64,000 bases of DNA from Phascolarctos cinereus. Taxonomy: Eukaryota; Chordata; Mammalia; Diprotodontia; Phascolarctidae. The notes under the pieces were generated by a model. That model made no database searches. It was given only the letters and a program-made list of their open reading frames with translations, and had not been told where the DNA came from. Both the position numbers and the translations under genes were made by a program. The DNA lies in contig NW_018344254.1 in assembly GCF_002099425.1 (NCBI RefSeq), positions 1,651,001 through 1,715,000 of the forward strand, given 5' to 3'. Position 1 is the first letter of the stretch. Each line of letters starts with the position of its first letter. This document shows positions 20,055 to 30,034 of this stretch, one piece after another.

Positions 20055-20400
20055 CATAAATAGTCAATCCTGGGGCTTGTCTCCAATACGAGGACACTCT
20101 CAAGGTGTCTCTGAAGAACTCTGGAATTGATTGGGAGACATGGGAGATACGGACGTAAGACAACCCAGAATGGTGCGCACACATCAAAGAAGGTTCTGGG
20201 CTCTATGAATGAAGCAGAATCACAGTAGCTCAAAAGGAACATGAGGCAAGTAAATTTAGAGACATTTCCACCCCAAATGTTCACATGGACTATTTGTGCC
20301 TGACCTGTGGTAGAGCCTTCCAAGTTTGTATTGGTCTGATCAGCCACTGTCCAACACACTGTACCTTGACCCCAACGTGGTGACATCATTTGGTCCTCTC
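20055..20400 (+). mobile_element. Non-LTR retrotransposon C-terminus with zinc finger
   Basis: In one plus frame the fossil reads 'EDTLKVSLKNSGIDWETW' (from about 20090), later 'AQKEHEASKFRDISTPN', then 'YLCLTCGRAFQ' and 'GLISHCPTHC'. Cysteines (20297, 20306) and histidines (20345, 20357) give a Cys-x2-Cys-x12-His-x3-His finger, and a stop follows at 20381. This layout matches the C-terminal tail of a class of animal LINE reverse transcriptases (endings like CGRxFRARIGLxSH). At least two in-frame stops lie upstream. The clade is uncertain. The 125-residue minus frame over it is antisense. Confidence 0.65.
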
Positions 20401-20509
20401 TGAGCACAAAAGACAACTAACACTTACCCCCCCAATAATCCTCCACTCAGCTCCTTCCCTCAGCTCCTAACCTCCCCCTTTATGAGCTGGGTGTCAGTCC
20501 CTCAGGGCA

Positions 20510-20665
20510 GTTATAACCTAGATAACCAATAATTAGAACAATGATGCAGATGCTATTTGGAAAATCCAGCCCCCAGCCTCTGACAGATCACTTTGTAAAT
20601 TAAGCAGGTTCTCCATAGAGGGCTGGCTTATCTGTGACCAGTGATTAAGAGCCTGCCTTCTCCAT
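20510..20665. promoter_or_regulatory. Candidate conserved noncoding element
   Basis: Not repeat-like. Packed motif words include 'agataaccaataattag' (GATA, CCAAT and homeodomain types), 'gaacaatgatgcag' (SOX type) and 'gtaaattaagcagg'. Motif clusters also arise by chance, so the call rests on look alone. Confidence 0.25.
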
Positions 20666-20754
20666 ATCCCCCACACCCCCTTTACTTTATCTTTTAGGGA
20701 AAGACAAAGTGAGTCACACCAGACACACAGACATGGGTTATCCAGGTCATAGAT

Positions 20755-21150
20755 CTCATTGTGTTATCTTTTCCCCAAAACCCTCCCCATTCCACACTTC
20801 CCCATTACCGTCAAGGGCACCCTCCACCTCCTAGTCACCCCCATTCATAAGTGTCTTGTCATCCACACCCCACATATCCAATCAATGGCCAAATCTTGTC
20901 ATGTCTGCCTTCACATCTCTCACATCTGTCCTCTTCTCTCTACTCACCCTACCCTCTCGGAAGGTCAAACCCTCATCACCTTTTATCTGGGCTATTGCAA
21001 CAGCCTCCTAATTTATCTCCCTGTTCAGTTCTTTCTCCACTCAGTCCTTCCTCCACTGAGCTGCCAAAGTGAGCTTCCTAAAGGGCAGGTCTGACTCTGT
21101 CATCCCCCTCCCTGATAAATCCCAGAGAAATCTTATCAGTTCTAGGATCA
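20755..21150 (+). mobile_element. L2 LINE, end of ORF and start of 3' part
   Basis: Sense phrases are 'tctcacatctgtcctcttc', 'accctcatcaccttttatc', 'ctgggctattgcaacagcc', 'gctgccaaagtgagcttcc' and 'aaagggcaggtctgactctg'. This is the stretch encoding the last part of the L2 reverse transcriptase. Confidence 0.85.
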
Positions 21151-21164
21151 GATATTTCATCTTA

Positions 21165-21325
21165 CTTCATCCTTTGGGTTTTTTTTAAATCTCATGTTTT
21201 ATAATATATAGAGCTCTAAATACAGTAATGTATGTAGGTAATTTGTAAATATTGAAGGTGCATGCTCAAAATGTTTTTTAGTGACAGGAGTGCATAATCA
21301 AAAGTGTTTGGAATCCACCAATCCA
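21165..21325. mobile_element. hAT-like remnant
   Basis: 'caggagtgcataatcaaaag' and 'tgtttggaatccacc' resemble one end of a hAT-type miniature element. The other end is not clear. Confidence 0.4.
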
Positions 21326-21389
21326 GGCATGCTCAAAAAGTGACCTCTAAGACCTGAAGGTATGTATGAGAAGAAAAGGAGATTGGGAG

Positions 21390-21845
21390 AGGAGAGTAGG
21401 AAATCAGAGGAAATCCATTCAGATTTCAGCGAAGAACTTGGCAAGGCCACCTGGTCACCTTGCAAACAAGATAGAGAAATAGACCATGATAGACAACAGT
21501 GCAATGAAATCATTTCAGAGCTGTGTCAAAGGTTGAATCCAAAAGGCAGTCACTGGTGAATCTAAAGGTCTCTGGCAGAATGACAAAAGGATCTGAACTT
21601 GGCCTTGTGTTTCTCAATATTTTTTTTTCCTTGATAACTTAGATGAACACATAGAAGACATCTCTGTCACGTTTACAAACGGTAGGAAGCTAGGAGCGAT
21701 GACTAAGTATATTTGGGCAAGAGTCAGGGTCCAAAAAGATTGCAACAACCTAGAATGTTGGGCCAAATCTAATAAGATAAAATGTATTAAGTGAAATAGT
21801 GAAGCTCTAAACTTGCCCCAGAATGACAATGGGTCAGTGATATAA
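21390..21845 (+). mobile_element. L3/CR1 LINE, reverse-transcriptase region
   Basis: 'cagatttcagcgaagaac', 'acaagatagagaaatag', 'cttggccttgtgtttctc', 'gataacttagatgaacac', 'aaacggtaggaagctagg' and 'ttgggccaaatctaataag' follow the L3 order across the catalytic part. The copy is decayed. It resumes near 22380. Confidence 0.75.
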
Positions 21846-22100
21846 TTGATGAGAATGGTCCTTCCGCGATGTAGATAGCCCTTCATCCGTGCCTGTGTGA
21901 CTCTGGTCTGGATTTTCCTGTAAACCACCATGGTGGGTCCACCCACTTTGCTGGGAGAGCCTTCCTCATGTCCTCCTGATATCATATGGATGTCAATGAT
22001 GCACAGGGGCTGCCCATTGGGCATACATTTCTCTGAATTCGTCCAGTTCATGACTTCTCCATCATCCCTCATTTGTAATACGGTACTCGCTGCTCATGTG
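21846..22100 (-). pseudogene. Unidentified protein-like insert in L3
   Basis: About 250 bases sit between two halves of an L3 copy. On minus they stay open for about 80 codons and include 'MRDDGEVMNWTNSEKC', 'MPNGQPLCIIDIHMISGG', 'HEEGSPSKVGGPTMVVYRK' and 'TRVTQARMKGYLHRGRT'. Composition is protein-like, with no low complexity, but I do not recognise the family. No poly(A), splice site or target duplication is clear. It may be a retrocopy fragment, a captured exon or an unknown repeat. A plus frame is also open here, so chance is possible. Confidence 0.3.
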
Positions 22101-22117
22101 ACCCACAGTCACTCTGA

Positions 22118-22370
22118 GTCAGGGGTTTTTGACCTCTGTTGTGTCCTGGACCCCTCTGGTAATCAGGCACTGGTGAAAACTCTGGGCGCTTTCTCAGAAT
22201 TATGGAGGTTTTTTGACTTTTTGTTTTTATTTTTTAGGATTATGGCTTTAAATGCTTAAAATACAACACATAGGATTACCAAGGAAACTAACCATGGGGA
22301 CATAGCCATTATCTAAATTAAAAATAAATCAATAAGACAAGTTCTCCAACTCCGGGTTAAGAAACCCAAC
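22118..22370. mobile_element. hAT-like nonautonomous element
   Basis: 'caggggtttttgacctctg' is the left end and 'gggttaagaaacccaac' is near the right end. Inside are 'tggacccctctggtaatcag' and 'cacataggattaccaagg'. Family as at 18096, 36085, 39338 and 45140. Confidence 0.65.
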
Positions 22371-22379
22371 TTTGAGAGA

Positions 22380-22650
22380 TCTTCAGAGTCCATAGTGTTC
22401 TTTGATGACCAGTCACAAAACATCTTTGGAAGGATACTTATGTTAGAAAGACGGGACTTGGTTCCAACACAAATTCTTCAAATACCTGAGAACATAGTTT
22501 GTCTGGACCCACTAACTTGAGCCACTCCAGGGCAGCTCTCAAGAGTATTGTGCACAGTAGTTCTGGGTACCACATTTTAGAAAGGACGTTGATCAAGGAA
22601 GTGGACAACGTTAAGAGGGAGTTAACCAGGAGGGTGAGAAATCTGGATCC
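22380..22650 (+). mobile_element. L3/CR1 continuation
   Basis: 'gcagctctcaagagtattg', 'agttctgggtaccacatttt' and 'agaaaggacgttgatcaag' continue the L3 reading from 21845 after two insertions. Confidence 0.7.
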
Positions 22651-22671
22651 CAAGCCACACAAGGCTCACTG

Positions 22672-22922
22672 GGCATGGGGTCAGAAAGACCTGAGTTCAA
22701 ATCCATCCTCAGACACTTACTAATGGTGTAAGCCAGTGCAAGTCACTTAACAGCTGCCTGCCTCAGTTTCCTCAACTGTCAAATGTGGCTAAATCAATCA
22801 ATCAAATTAGTACCTTCCACACTGGGTTGCTGTAAGGATCAAATGAGATAACATTTGTAACACTCTTAGCACAGTGCCTGGAACATAGCAGGTGTCTAAT
22901 AAATGCTTGTTTCCTTTCCTTC
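22672..22922 (+). mobile_element. MIR-type CORE-SINE, near full length
   Basis: Head, core and 3' end are present: 'gttcaaatccatcctcag', 'ctcagtttcctcaactg', 'aggatcaaatgagataac' and 'catagcaggtgtctaataa'. Confidence 0.85.
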
Positions 22923-22924
22923 CT

Positions 22925-23240
22925 TCCAGCCCTCACCTCCTATATTCTAACCTTTTGTGTTCAAAGTTTTAACATTCTTTTTTCTAAGCTGTAACATTCT
23001 GCATTCTAAAAATCCTTTCAGGCCTTATATTCTCCATTCTGAGGCACCTCCCAGGTCTAACATTTTATGTTCTAAGGTTCTTTGAATACATAACAGTCTA
23101 TGTTTTAAGATTCCTTCCAGCTCTGACATTCTTTGTTCTATGGTCACTCCAAAACCTCATGTTCTAAGCTCCCTTCTAGAACTAACATTCTATGCTCTAG
23201 TATTCTCTGAGTTCCATCTCTAATGTTCTATGCTCCACAT
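22925..23240 (+). repeat. 33-bp SINE-tail minisatellite, diverged
   Basis: About ten units recur at mostly 32-34-base spacing. The word 'ttctaag' or a variant occurs near 23004, 23037, 23070, 23103, 23135, 23161 and 23195, each followed by 'cttccag'- and 'taacattct'-like words. It starts directly at the 3' end of a CORE-SINE, which suggests growth from the SINE tail. Confidence 0.75.
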
Positions 23241-24110
23241 GCTGCCTTTCCATTTCGTTGGGGTGCTTCCAGGTCAGGGATTCTGATTGTCAGCATTTCA
23301 TGCTTTGAGTTTACACTCAGAACAGTTGTGGGGCAATAACTCTGTTTCCAACCCACCAAGAAGGCTGGCCCAGCTTCCCTCTCAGGGACCTTTACATTTC
23401 CATCACCATGGGAACTTTCTTTAAAGGCTGGACTTGAGATCCAAGGAACACTAATGAGCAACCCAGTCAGGATCTGTTAGATTCTTAAGCAGGGTACACT
23501 CTGTCCTCCTCCCCATGCGTGTTTTACAAAGAACGTGAAACATGGTGAGTCACTTCTGAGCTGTCACCAGAGGCAGAGTGGTCCCGGAAGCCAATGCTCT
23601 TGGTGAATATTTCTTTTACCACTCAGCCTCTTACATAAACTCCCAGTGGACTCCTCATCTCCAGAACTTTCTGAGGACATACTTCTTTCCAGGGTAATGT
23701 TGGCAGGAAGGACTCCTTACAGATGTTTCAAGCAAACACACTTGAAAGCCAAGCCAGCTCTGCATTAATATCAGAGCAGGGTAGTGCAAACATTGGGATG
23801 GTCCTCTGACACTAGGAACAGAGAAAATAATGTGTTGCACATGCTGTATGTATCACCTTTCCTCCAAAAGCCTTCAACCCACTTACACGCATTTAGAATC
23901 TTAGAATCACAGGACCATGGAGCCTTAGATGGATAGAGTCCTAGAACCCTAAGATCCTTAGATTCCAAGTATCAAAGAACCTTGGATCACAAACTCTTCC
24001 AATCAGAAATAGAGGGTCAGAAAAAACCTTAAGCTAATCTAGTCTTGTCCCCTATGCAAACTATGAATTTTGTCTACAACACCCACATATTCTCCAGATT
24101 TTAAGGCCAT
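23241..24110. other. Mostly unique, L3-terminal-like patch
   Basis: No gene is seen. Bases 23890-24010 show repeated words ('cttagaatcacagg', 'tcctagaaccctaag', 'aagaaccttggatc') that look like an expanded CR1-type octamer end on minus. Confidence 0.4.
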
Positions 24111-24114
24111 TTAT

Positions 24115-24530
24115 AGCCCAGGCCCTTCCTAACTTTCTAGTCTTCTTACACCTTACTCTACTCTACTGATTCTGGTATCCAATGACAGTGATTGTCCTTG
24201 CTCTTGTATGAATGCCATGTTCCATCTCCTGATTCCGATGTTTTCACTGCCTGGAATTCTCTCCCTCCTCATCTCTGCCCCAGCTCCCCCGGCTCTTCCC
24301 TCAAGTCTCAGCTGAAGTCCCATCTTCCGGAACAAGCCTTTTCCAGCCCCCCCCTCCAATTTTTCCTGTCTATATCTTGTTTATAGTTATTGGGGTGATA
24401 TCTCCCCTATTAGACTGTGAGTTCCTGAGAGCAGGGACTGTTTTTAGGGTTTGTTTTCCTTTTTTGTATCCCCAGCACTTATTAGCATATTGCCTAGCAA
24501 TGTACTTGTTGACCTGACTCAACCTGCTTG
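24115..24530 (+). mobile_element. L2 LINE 3' end, well preserved
   Basis: 'cactgcctggaattctctcc', 'tcaagtctcagctgaagtcc', 'ttagactgtgagttcctgag', 'agcagggactgtttttag' and 'tatccccagcacttattag' follow the L2 end in order. Confidence 0.9.
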
Positions 24531-24589
24531 AAGAATCTTAGAATCTTAAAGGACCCTAGAATCTCTGCCTTGGAATCTGCCTCCTTGCC

Positions 24590-24915
24590 TGGAAGGCACG
24601 GCATCCCCATCAAAGCTCAGCTCAAATGCTGCCTCCTCATAGGGGCTTTTCCTGATGCCCCCCAAAAATGATCTTGTATTTATTTTACATGTACTTATAT
24701 GCGTGCACATGTTATCTCCCTCAACCCACAGTAAGCTCCTTGAAGGCAGGGAGGTTTTATTGTTTTTATACCCCCATCAGCCAGTACAAATTAATCTGTG
24801 TTAGTTGACTGATAGACTCTTAAAACCCACAGGTCATATAGTCTAGCCTACCACCCAATATTATTCTGTGTCTGACACATAATAGGCGCTTAATAAATGC
24901 TGAATGGATTGGGAA
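24590..24915 (+). mobile_element. Second L2 3' end
   Basis: 'aagctcagctcaaatgctgc', 'agtaagctccttgaaggcag' and 'ataggcgcttaataaatgc' show another L2 terminus in tandem with the previous one. Confidence 0.85.
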
Positions 24916-25257
24916 TTAATTCAAAGCATCCAGCATCTTCTTCAACATCCTTCATAACGCAGAGTGACCTCCCAAGGCACATTTAATGACTTGTCCAGCA
25001 TTTGCTAATTAGCTATCCCACAATGAACACGGAAGTAGATCCGAGAGGAAAGAAAAAGGACTCCCAATATTTTTAGAATAGGAAGGGGTCTCCATGATCA
25101 TCTACTCCAACTTACAGCAAAAGCACAAGTCCTCCCTACGTCAGAGCTGACAAGTAGCCTTCCATCCTCCACCTGAAGATGTTTAATGGTGAGGGACCCA
25201 CTGTCTTCCATGGTACCCCACTCTATTTCTAGGATGGTTTATAGGGAGCTAAAAGTC
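24916..25257. other. No clear element
   Basis: A faint L3-terminal look near 25075-25140 ('gaaggggtctccatgatc'). Otherwise nothing recognised. Confidence 0.35.
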
Positions 25258-25375
25258 AAGTCAAAAGCATTTATTAAGTGCCTACTGTGTTCCAGGTACA
25301 GAGCTAAGTGCTACAGATATGAGGAAAGGCAAAAAAACAGTCCCTGACCTCAAGGAGCTCGTAGTCTAATGGTCT
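25258..25375 (-). mobile_element. L2 3' end
   Basis: 'catttattaagtgcctactg' and 'cctcaaggagctcgtagtc' are the antisense L2 terminus. Confidence 0.85.
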
Positions 25376-25384
25376 GATCAACCA

Positions 25385-25665
25385 GGATAAAGTAAAACAA
25401 AATCCATTGACTTTTACAATGAACCTGACAACTTTTCACATATTTAAAAAATGTAACATTTGAGTTTCCTATTGCTACAATCGCAAGCTTTACATGATTT
25501 GGCATCAAATTCACAAGATTTTGAGCCAGATTCTTTCATTCTTCACCAAGAAAGCACACTTTGGTCGTGTTAAGCATCCTTTGATGAACAGTCCATTTTT
25601 TCCAAGTCTAGGCTTAGAGCCCATCAATTCTCAATGGGGTTTAAATCAGATGAATTCTTAGGCTC
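25385..25665 (-). mobile_element. Tc1-like transposase C-terminal fossil
   Basis: On minus, 25627-25656 reads 'NSSDLNPIEN', the D-L-N-P-I-E-N block that carries the last acidic catalytic residue of Tc1/mariner transposases (DDE/D, cut-and-paste). After a stop and frame changes come 'LEKMDCSSK' and a tail ending 'MPNHVKLAIVAIG', which fits the family's end. Upstream catalytic domains are absent. I cannot tell Tc1, Tc2/Kanga and related lineages apart. Confidence 0.7.
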
Positions 25666-25744
25666 CTGAGGTCTGTTCATCTCCACCTCTCACCTTTTGA
25701 CCGTCAGAACCCTCTCAAGAAGTCTCTATCTCCCTCTAAGATCC

Positions 25745-25840
25745 AATCAGCATTTTAAAGCACCTATTTCATGCCAGACACTGGGAGACACAGGGGTCAC
25801 AAATGAAAGACATCTGATCTTCTATTCAGTTAGGGGATAC
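25745..25840 (-). mobile_element. L2 3' fragment
   Basis: 'ctatttcatgccagacactg' followed by 'ttctattcagttagg'. Confidence 0.5.
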
Positions 25841-25959
25841 AATACCTGGGGGAGGGGGGAGTAGGGCGTCAGGAGAGCACATACCTGCAGCGTTATCTAC
25901 ATGGAGAATTCCTGGTAGGGAAACTCTAACCATTAAAACAGAGGTAGATCAGCCTAGGG

Positions 25960-26080
25960 CATTGAGAGAGAGGGAAAGTGGTTTATCCACAGTCACAGTC
26001 AGGAGGCATCAGAGACAGGATTGGAACCCAGGTCTTCCTGGCTCCAAAGCCTACTCTTCATCCACTCCCATCCTGCCTCT
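25960..26080 (-). mobile_element. MIR head half
   Basis: 'ggattggaacccaggtcttc' and 'tggctccaaagcctactc' are antisense MIR head. Confidence 0.7.
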
Positions 26081-26755
26081 CAAATAGATATGTTTTCACT
26101 ACCACTACATAGCAGGGATTTGGTAAACGTAGCAGGATTTAAAATTCCCTCCATTCTAGGGTCCCACTTCCCTGGAGAAGGCCTGCTGAGTCCACAAGCT
26201 GCCCTGAATGCCTCAGAGGCTTACTCACAGCTTCTCACAAAAATCACCCCCCTCCCCAACTGGAGAACTCACTCCCTGAAGAGTCTGACAGCTTCCTCCT
26301 GGTTCTGGGAATGCAGAAGGACTAGCCTGCCAAGAACCCCGTAGGTGCCACGTCTGCAACAGACTGGGATTGCTCCATGTCCCCGAGGGGCTGAAGCTAT
26401 GCCAAAAACACCACCCAAGAGACAATGTTTGCAGAATTCGGGGCTTTCTGGAGAGGAGGAGTGTTTGAAATTCCAGAGGCCTGACTCACACAGGAGAGAG
26501 CTAGCTGGTTGATGGCGGTGCACATTGGACACCCAGACAAGGAAGGGTTGTCGGCCAGCTGGACAGCCTTCTGCCAAACTGGGGGGGTCTTTGGAGATCT
26601 TTCATAGTTAAAGCTTCATTTGTCTCCTTGTAATTAACAGGCTTTCCTGAGCTAAGGAATGTCAAGCATCACTGAGGATAGGAGGAGGCATTTGGGAAGC
26701 TTCAGCAATCTCAGAGAGTCAGGCTGGCGTGGTAGGGTAATTATTGGAGAAACAA
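26081..26755. other. Non-repeat stretch with possible conserved element
   Basis: No repeat recognised. Frames on both strands lack domains. Bases 26595-26660 are AT-balanced with 'catagttaaagcttcatttg' and 'ccttgtaattaacaggc', the look of a conserved enhancer core, but that is unproven. Confidence 0.3.
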
Positions 26756-26900
26756 TTTTGCACTGGGGAAGTGGGGTAGAGAAACTTGGTTTCGGAGTCA
26801 GCAAGGCCAGGATTCAAGTCTTTTCTCTGACTAGTTGTATGACCCTGGGCAATCATTTAACATTTCAATGCTCCGGGAAGCTCTCAAGATTATAAGCCTC
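26756..26900 (+). mobile_element. MIR CORE-SINE fragment
   Basis: 'cggagtcagcaaggccagg', 'attcaagtcttttctctg' and 'tatgaccctgggcaatc'. Confidence 0.7.
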
Positions 26901-27389
26901 AAAACAGGTGTCTCTCTGTATTGATAGAGGGACTTTACCCACAAGGATTTCCCTACAATGATAAAATCACAAAAATCTCTCTAAGGTACTTAAAAAAAAG
27001 TTAATTGATCTCTCCTCTCTCTCGCTCTCTCCAGCTCCACCCCCAACCCTTAAAAAAGTTAGCGGCACTGAGATTCGTCAAGGAGAGTCCCATACCAATA
27101 GTCTTTGTAACTCAGGTTACATCCTTAACTTGATAAACACTAACAAATGTGAGCATATCCATGTACAAAGAAAAACTGAAAAGGAAGACTGGCGATGAAA
27201 CAAAACTGTGAATCTCTATTTTTTTCCGCATTCATTTAATTTAACACAATAGCGCCCCTATCTCCTTGCTTCAATGTCCCCTCCAAGCATCCTTCTTCGT
27301 ATGGGTATTTTTAAAGGTTTCATTGATGTTGTTTTCTTTCTTTTCTCCTTCATTATTGTCTTAATGCTAGGACCTTCCCCCTGAGATTA
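26901..27389. other. Unresolved, CT-rich patch
   Basis: A CTCT-rich patch at 27008-27035 and AT-rich DNA with an L1-3'UTR look, but no landmark that I can assign. Confidence 0.35.
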
Positions 27390-27550
27390 TCTCCCATTTC
27401 CCCTGTATCTCTGCTTTTTTAGTTGTTTGATTTTTGTCTTCCCTATTAAACTGTGAGCCCCTTCAGGGCAGAGGCTATTTTTATCTTTTTTTGTCCCCAG
27501 GGCTTAGTATACACCTGGCACATAGTAGGTGTTCATTGGCCTGACTTGAC
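27390..27550 (+). mobile_element. L2 3' end
   Basis: 'ttaaactgtgagccccttc', 'agggcagaggctattttt' and 'acatagtaggtgttcattg'. Confidence 0.85.
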
Positions 27551-27689
27551 TACCCATCCACTCTAATGGACTTCATTAAGTGCTCCAGTTATCTGTAAAA
27601 GGCAGCATATGATGCCAAGGTCTCCAAAGCTGGGGTTTTGACTTGACCCTCTAAGAGGGAGGAGAAGGGACTGGAAGGATGATAAGATG

Positions 27690-28140
27690 GCACTTGTGTC
27701 TCCACTATCACATCTATCCTTATTCCCCCAAAGCTCCCAAACTCTGTCCATTCTCAAACTCTCAACCTCCCCTTGTAAGCAAGAGATGGGGGCTCTTCAG
27801 GGCAATTATCATTTAGCTCCTACCTATAATAGCAGCTGCATAGATGTCTTTGGGAACCTCCCCCCCTAAACAAATCTACCCTTTTAGGAAGCCTTTCTGA
27901 TCCCCTTATAATAACAGTAATCTCTTATTCCTCTTCAAATCACCCTATACATATATATGATCATAGATTTAGAGTTGCAAGTCTAATCCCTTGATTTTGC
28001 AAATGAGGAAACTAAGACTCAGAGAGATTGAGTAATATGTTGAGAGAACCCTCAGCAGAACAAAAGTTCCTTGAGAGCAGGGGCTGGCTTTTGTTTTATT
28101 TTCACATCCCCAAATTAGTGGATAAGACAGTGCCTTAGAG
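27690..28140 (+). mobile_element. L2-like fragments, diverged
   Basis: Bases 27700-27955 keep a C-rich L2 3' look ('ttaggaagcctttctgatcc'). Bases 28050-28140 have 'agttccttgagagcagggg' and 'acatccccaaattagtgg'. An L3-like tail ('tcatagatttagagttgc') lies between. Confidence 0.5.
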
Positions 28141-28574
28141 CCAGAAGAGATCTTAAAACACATGCTCATTGGATTGGCCTGGATGAAACTGGAGAATGCT
28201 CTTGGAAGAAGAAAATATATGTGGTCCAAGGAGCTGTCCGAACAGAAGACCAAAAGGTGGTATTAGGTCAAATCAGAGTTCAGGAGGCAGTCAGAGCCAG
28301 GGCTAAACAGATGGAAAAGGAATTTGTAATTGTGGTTCCAAGGTTGGTGAGCCAACACACAGTAGGTAGGGGACAATCCAAGATGTAGGGGGGCTGCTGG
28401 CATTGGTGAGATCATGGTTTGGTCTCAGAAAACTTCTCTGCCAGAGAGAGTACTTTTGGCTGTCTTTTGAAGAGTAAATTTATAAGGCATGTTGAAAATT
28501 GGAATTTGCTTGGGTTTTTTTTTTTAAAGAGAACGAACATTCTGATCAATCAACAAACATGTATAGAAGGAAGA
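28141..28574. other. No recognised element
   Basis: Purine-rich unique DNA with a T10 run near 28514-28525. Confidence 0.4.
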
Positions 28575-28810
28575 AAACAGGTACTCATTAAGTGCTTACT
28601 ATGTGTCCAGTGCTGGGCTAAGTGATTTGCAGACATATAATTTGATTCTCGCAAAAGCACTGGAAGGAAGATGCTATTATTATCCACATTGTACGGCTGA
28701 AAAACCTGAGGCCTAATGAGGTTGAGTGATTTGCTAAGGATGACACAGGGGCTTAGTGTCTGAGGCTGGATCTAAACTCAACTCTTCCTGATTCCAGGCC
28801 CAGCAGTCAT
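28575..28810 (-). mobile_element. MIR CORE-SINE, near full length
   Basis: 'tgcttactatgtgtccag', 'atgctattattatccac' and 'ttcctgattccaggcccag' span 3' part, core and head. Confidence 0.8.
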
Positions 28811-28811
28811 T

Positions 28812-28945
28812 TCATTTAACAATTAGCCGTGTCTTGTGAAGCATCAGCTACGTGCCCAGCAGTGTGCTGGGCACCTACAATAGAGAGGCAGAAATGAAAT
28901 GGTCCCTATTCTTAAGGAGCTCACATTCTGCTGGAGGAAATATAA
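28812..28945 (-). mobile_element. L2 3' end
   Basis: 'cagcagtgtgctgggcacc' and 'ttaaggagctcacattctg'. Confidence 0.8.
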
Positions 28946-29034
28946 CCAGATAGCTGGAATCCCCTATGATTATTCTGTCATGGCCTCACACCTGCTTTGT
29001 GATCTGTTCTCCATGTCCTATTCTGGAGAAACAA

Positions 29035-29590
29035 AATCGCAGAACCCCAGAGGAAGTTAAGAGTGCATTGAGTCAACCCTATACCTAGACATTCCCAACA
29101 AAATGCTGTTCAGACTTTCCTGAAGACCTCCAATTAGAAAGAATGCACTGCCTCTGTAGACAGCCCATTCCCTGTTTGGACAGCTCCAAACATTAGCAAG
29201 ATTTCCCTCATATCTGACTCTCTCAATGTCCACTTTTTGCCTCTAGCTCTACCCTGTGGGGCCAAGCCTAGCACATTCAGACCTTCCTCGGCAGGACAAC
29301 CCTTCCTTTCTTTGTCCCTCCGAGGATCTCTTCTCTATGTCCCACATCTCCAGTTCTATCAACTAATCCATCTGCTCCTCAGCTGATCCAGACTCTCACC
29401 ATTCCAGTCACCTCAATCAAAACACCCTCCAAATGGTCAATGTCATCCCAAAACTTCAGCCCCCACGACAGAACACAATACCTCACATGTGGCCTGAAGA
29501 AGTCAGAGAACAGGGAAGCAGTTGCCTCCCTTATTCAGGAAACCATATCTATTAGCACAGCCTAAGATGATAGGAGAGGGTTTTGAGAGT
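29035..29590 (-). mobile_element. L3/CR1 LINE, 3' part
   Basis: 'agacctccaattagaaag', 'cagcccattccctgtttgg', 'tgcctctagctctaccctg', 'agtcacctcaatcaaaac' and 'cacaatacctcacatgtgg' follow the antisense L3 order over more than 500 bases. Confidence 0.8.
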
Positions 29591-30030
29591 TATGTCACAC
29601 CAGGGACTCATCTTGATTCTTGTACGTGTTGAGATGTCCCCGTTTAATCTCCATTATTACTTTTTGCTTTTGCTCCTCTCCCTTCCAAAATTCCATCTCT
29701 AATTTTGGCCCTTTCAAGTGCATTAATACTATCATCTCTGACTTCAGAGAAGTGAAGATAAATAAATATGTTAGGACTGATAGGTGTGGCAAATAGTCTA
29801 AAACAGAAAAGAAAAAAAAAAGAAGAAGACAAGCAATGTGTGCAAAGCAACATCCCAGACTAAAAGAAAAATGCTGCTGTCTCGCCCCGCAGACCCGCTT
29901 CTGTGCCATTGTACTTCTTCCAAAGGGTGTTGCCATGAATTTCAGTCAATCCCAAAAGTTCTTTGAATTTGGGCAAACCAATTTAACTACTCACAGAGGA
30001 ATGTTTCTGCAAATGGATAGGGCTCTGTAG
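29591..30030. other. No recognised element
   Basis: Unique-looking. An A-rich run (29803-29827) underlies open frames on minus that have no domain. Confidence 0.4.
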
Positions 30031-30034
30031 ATGT

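Noticed and set aside
20297-20359. Possible host C2H2 zinc-finger gene
   Set aside because: Only one finger is present, no KRAB or second finger is seen, and the upstream text matches a LINE C-terminus.
20039-20416. 125-residue minus frame
   Set aside because: Antisense of the zinc-finger LINE end, whose plus frame carries the recognisable motifs.
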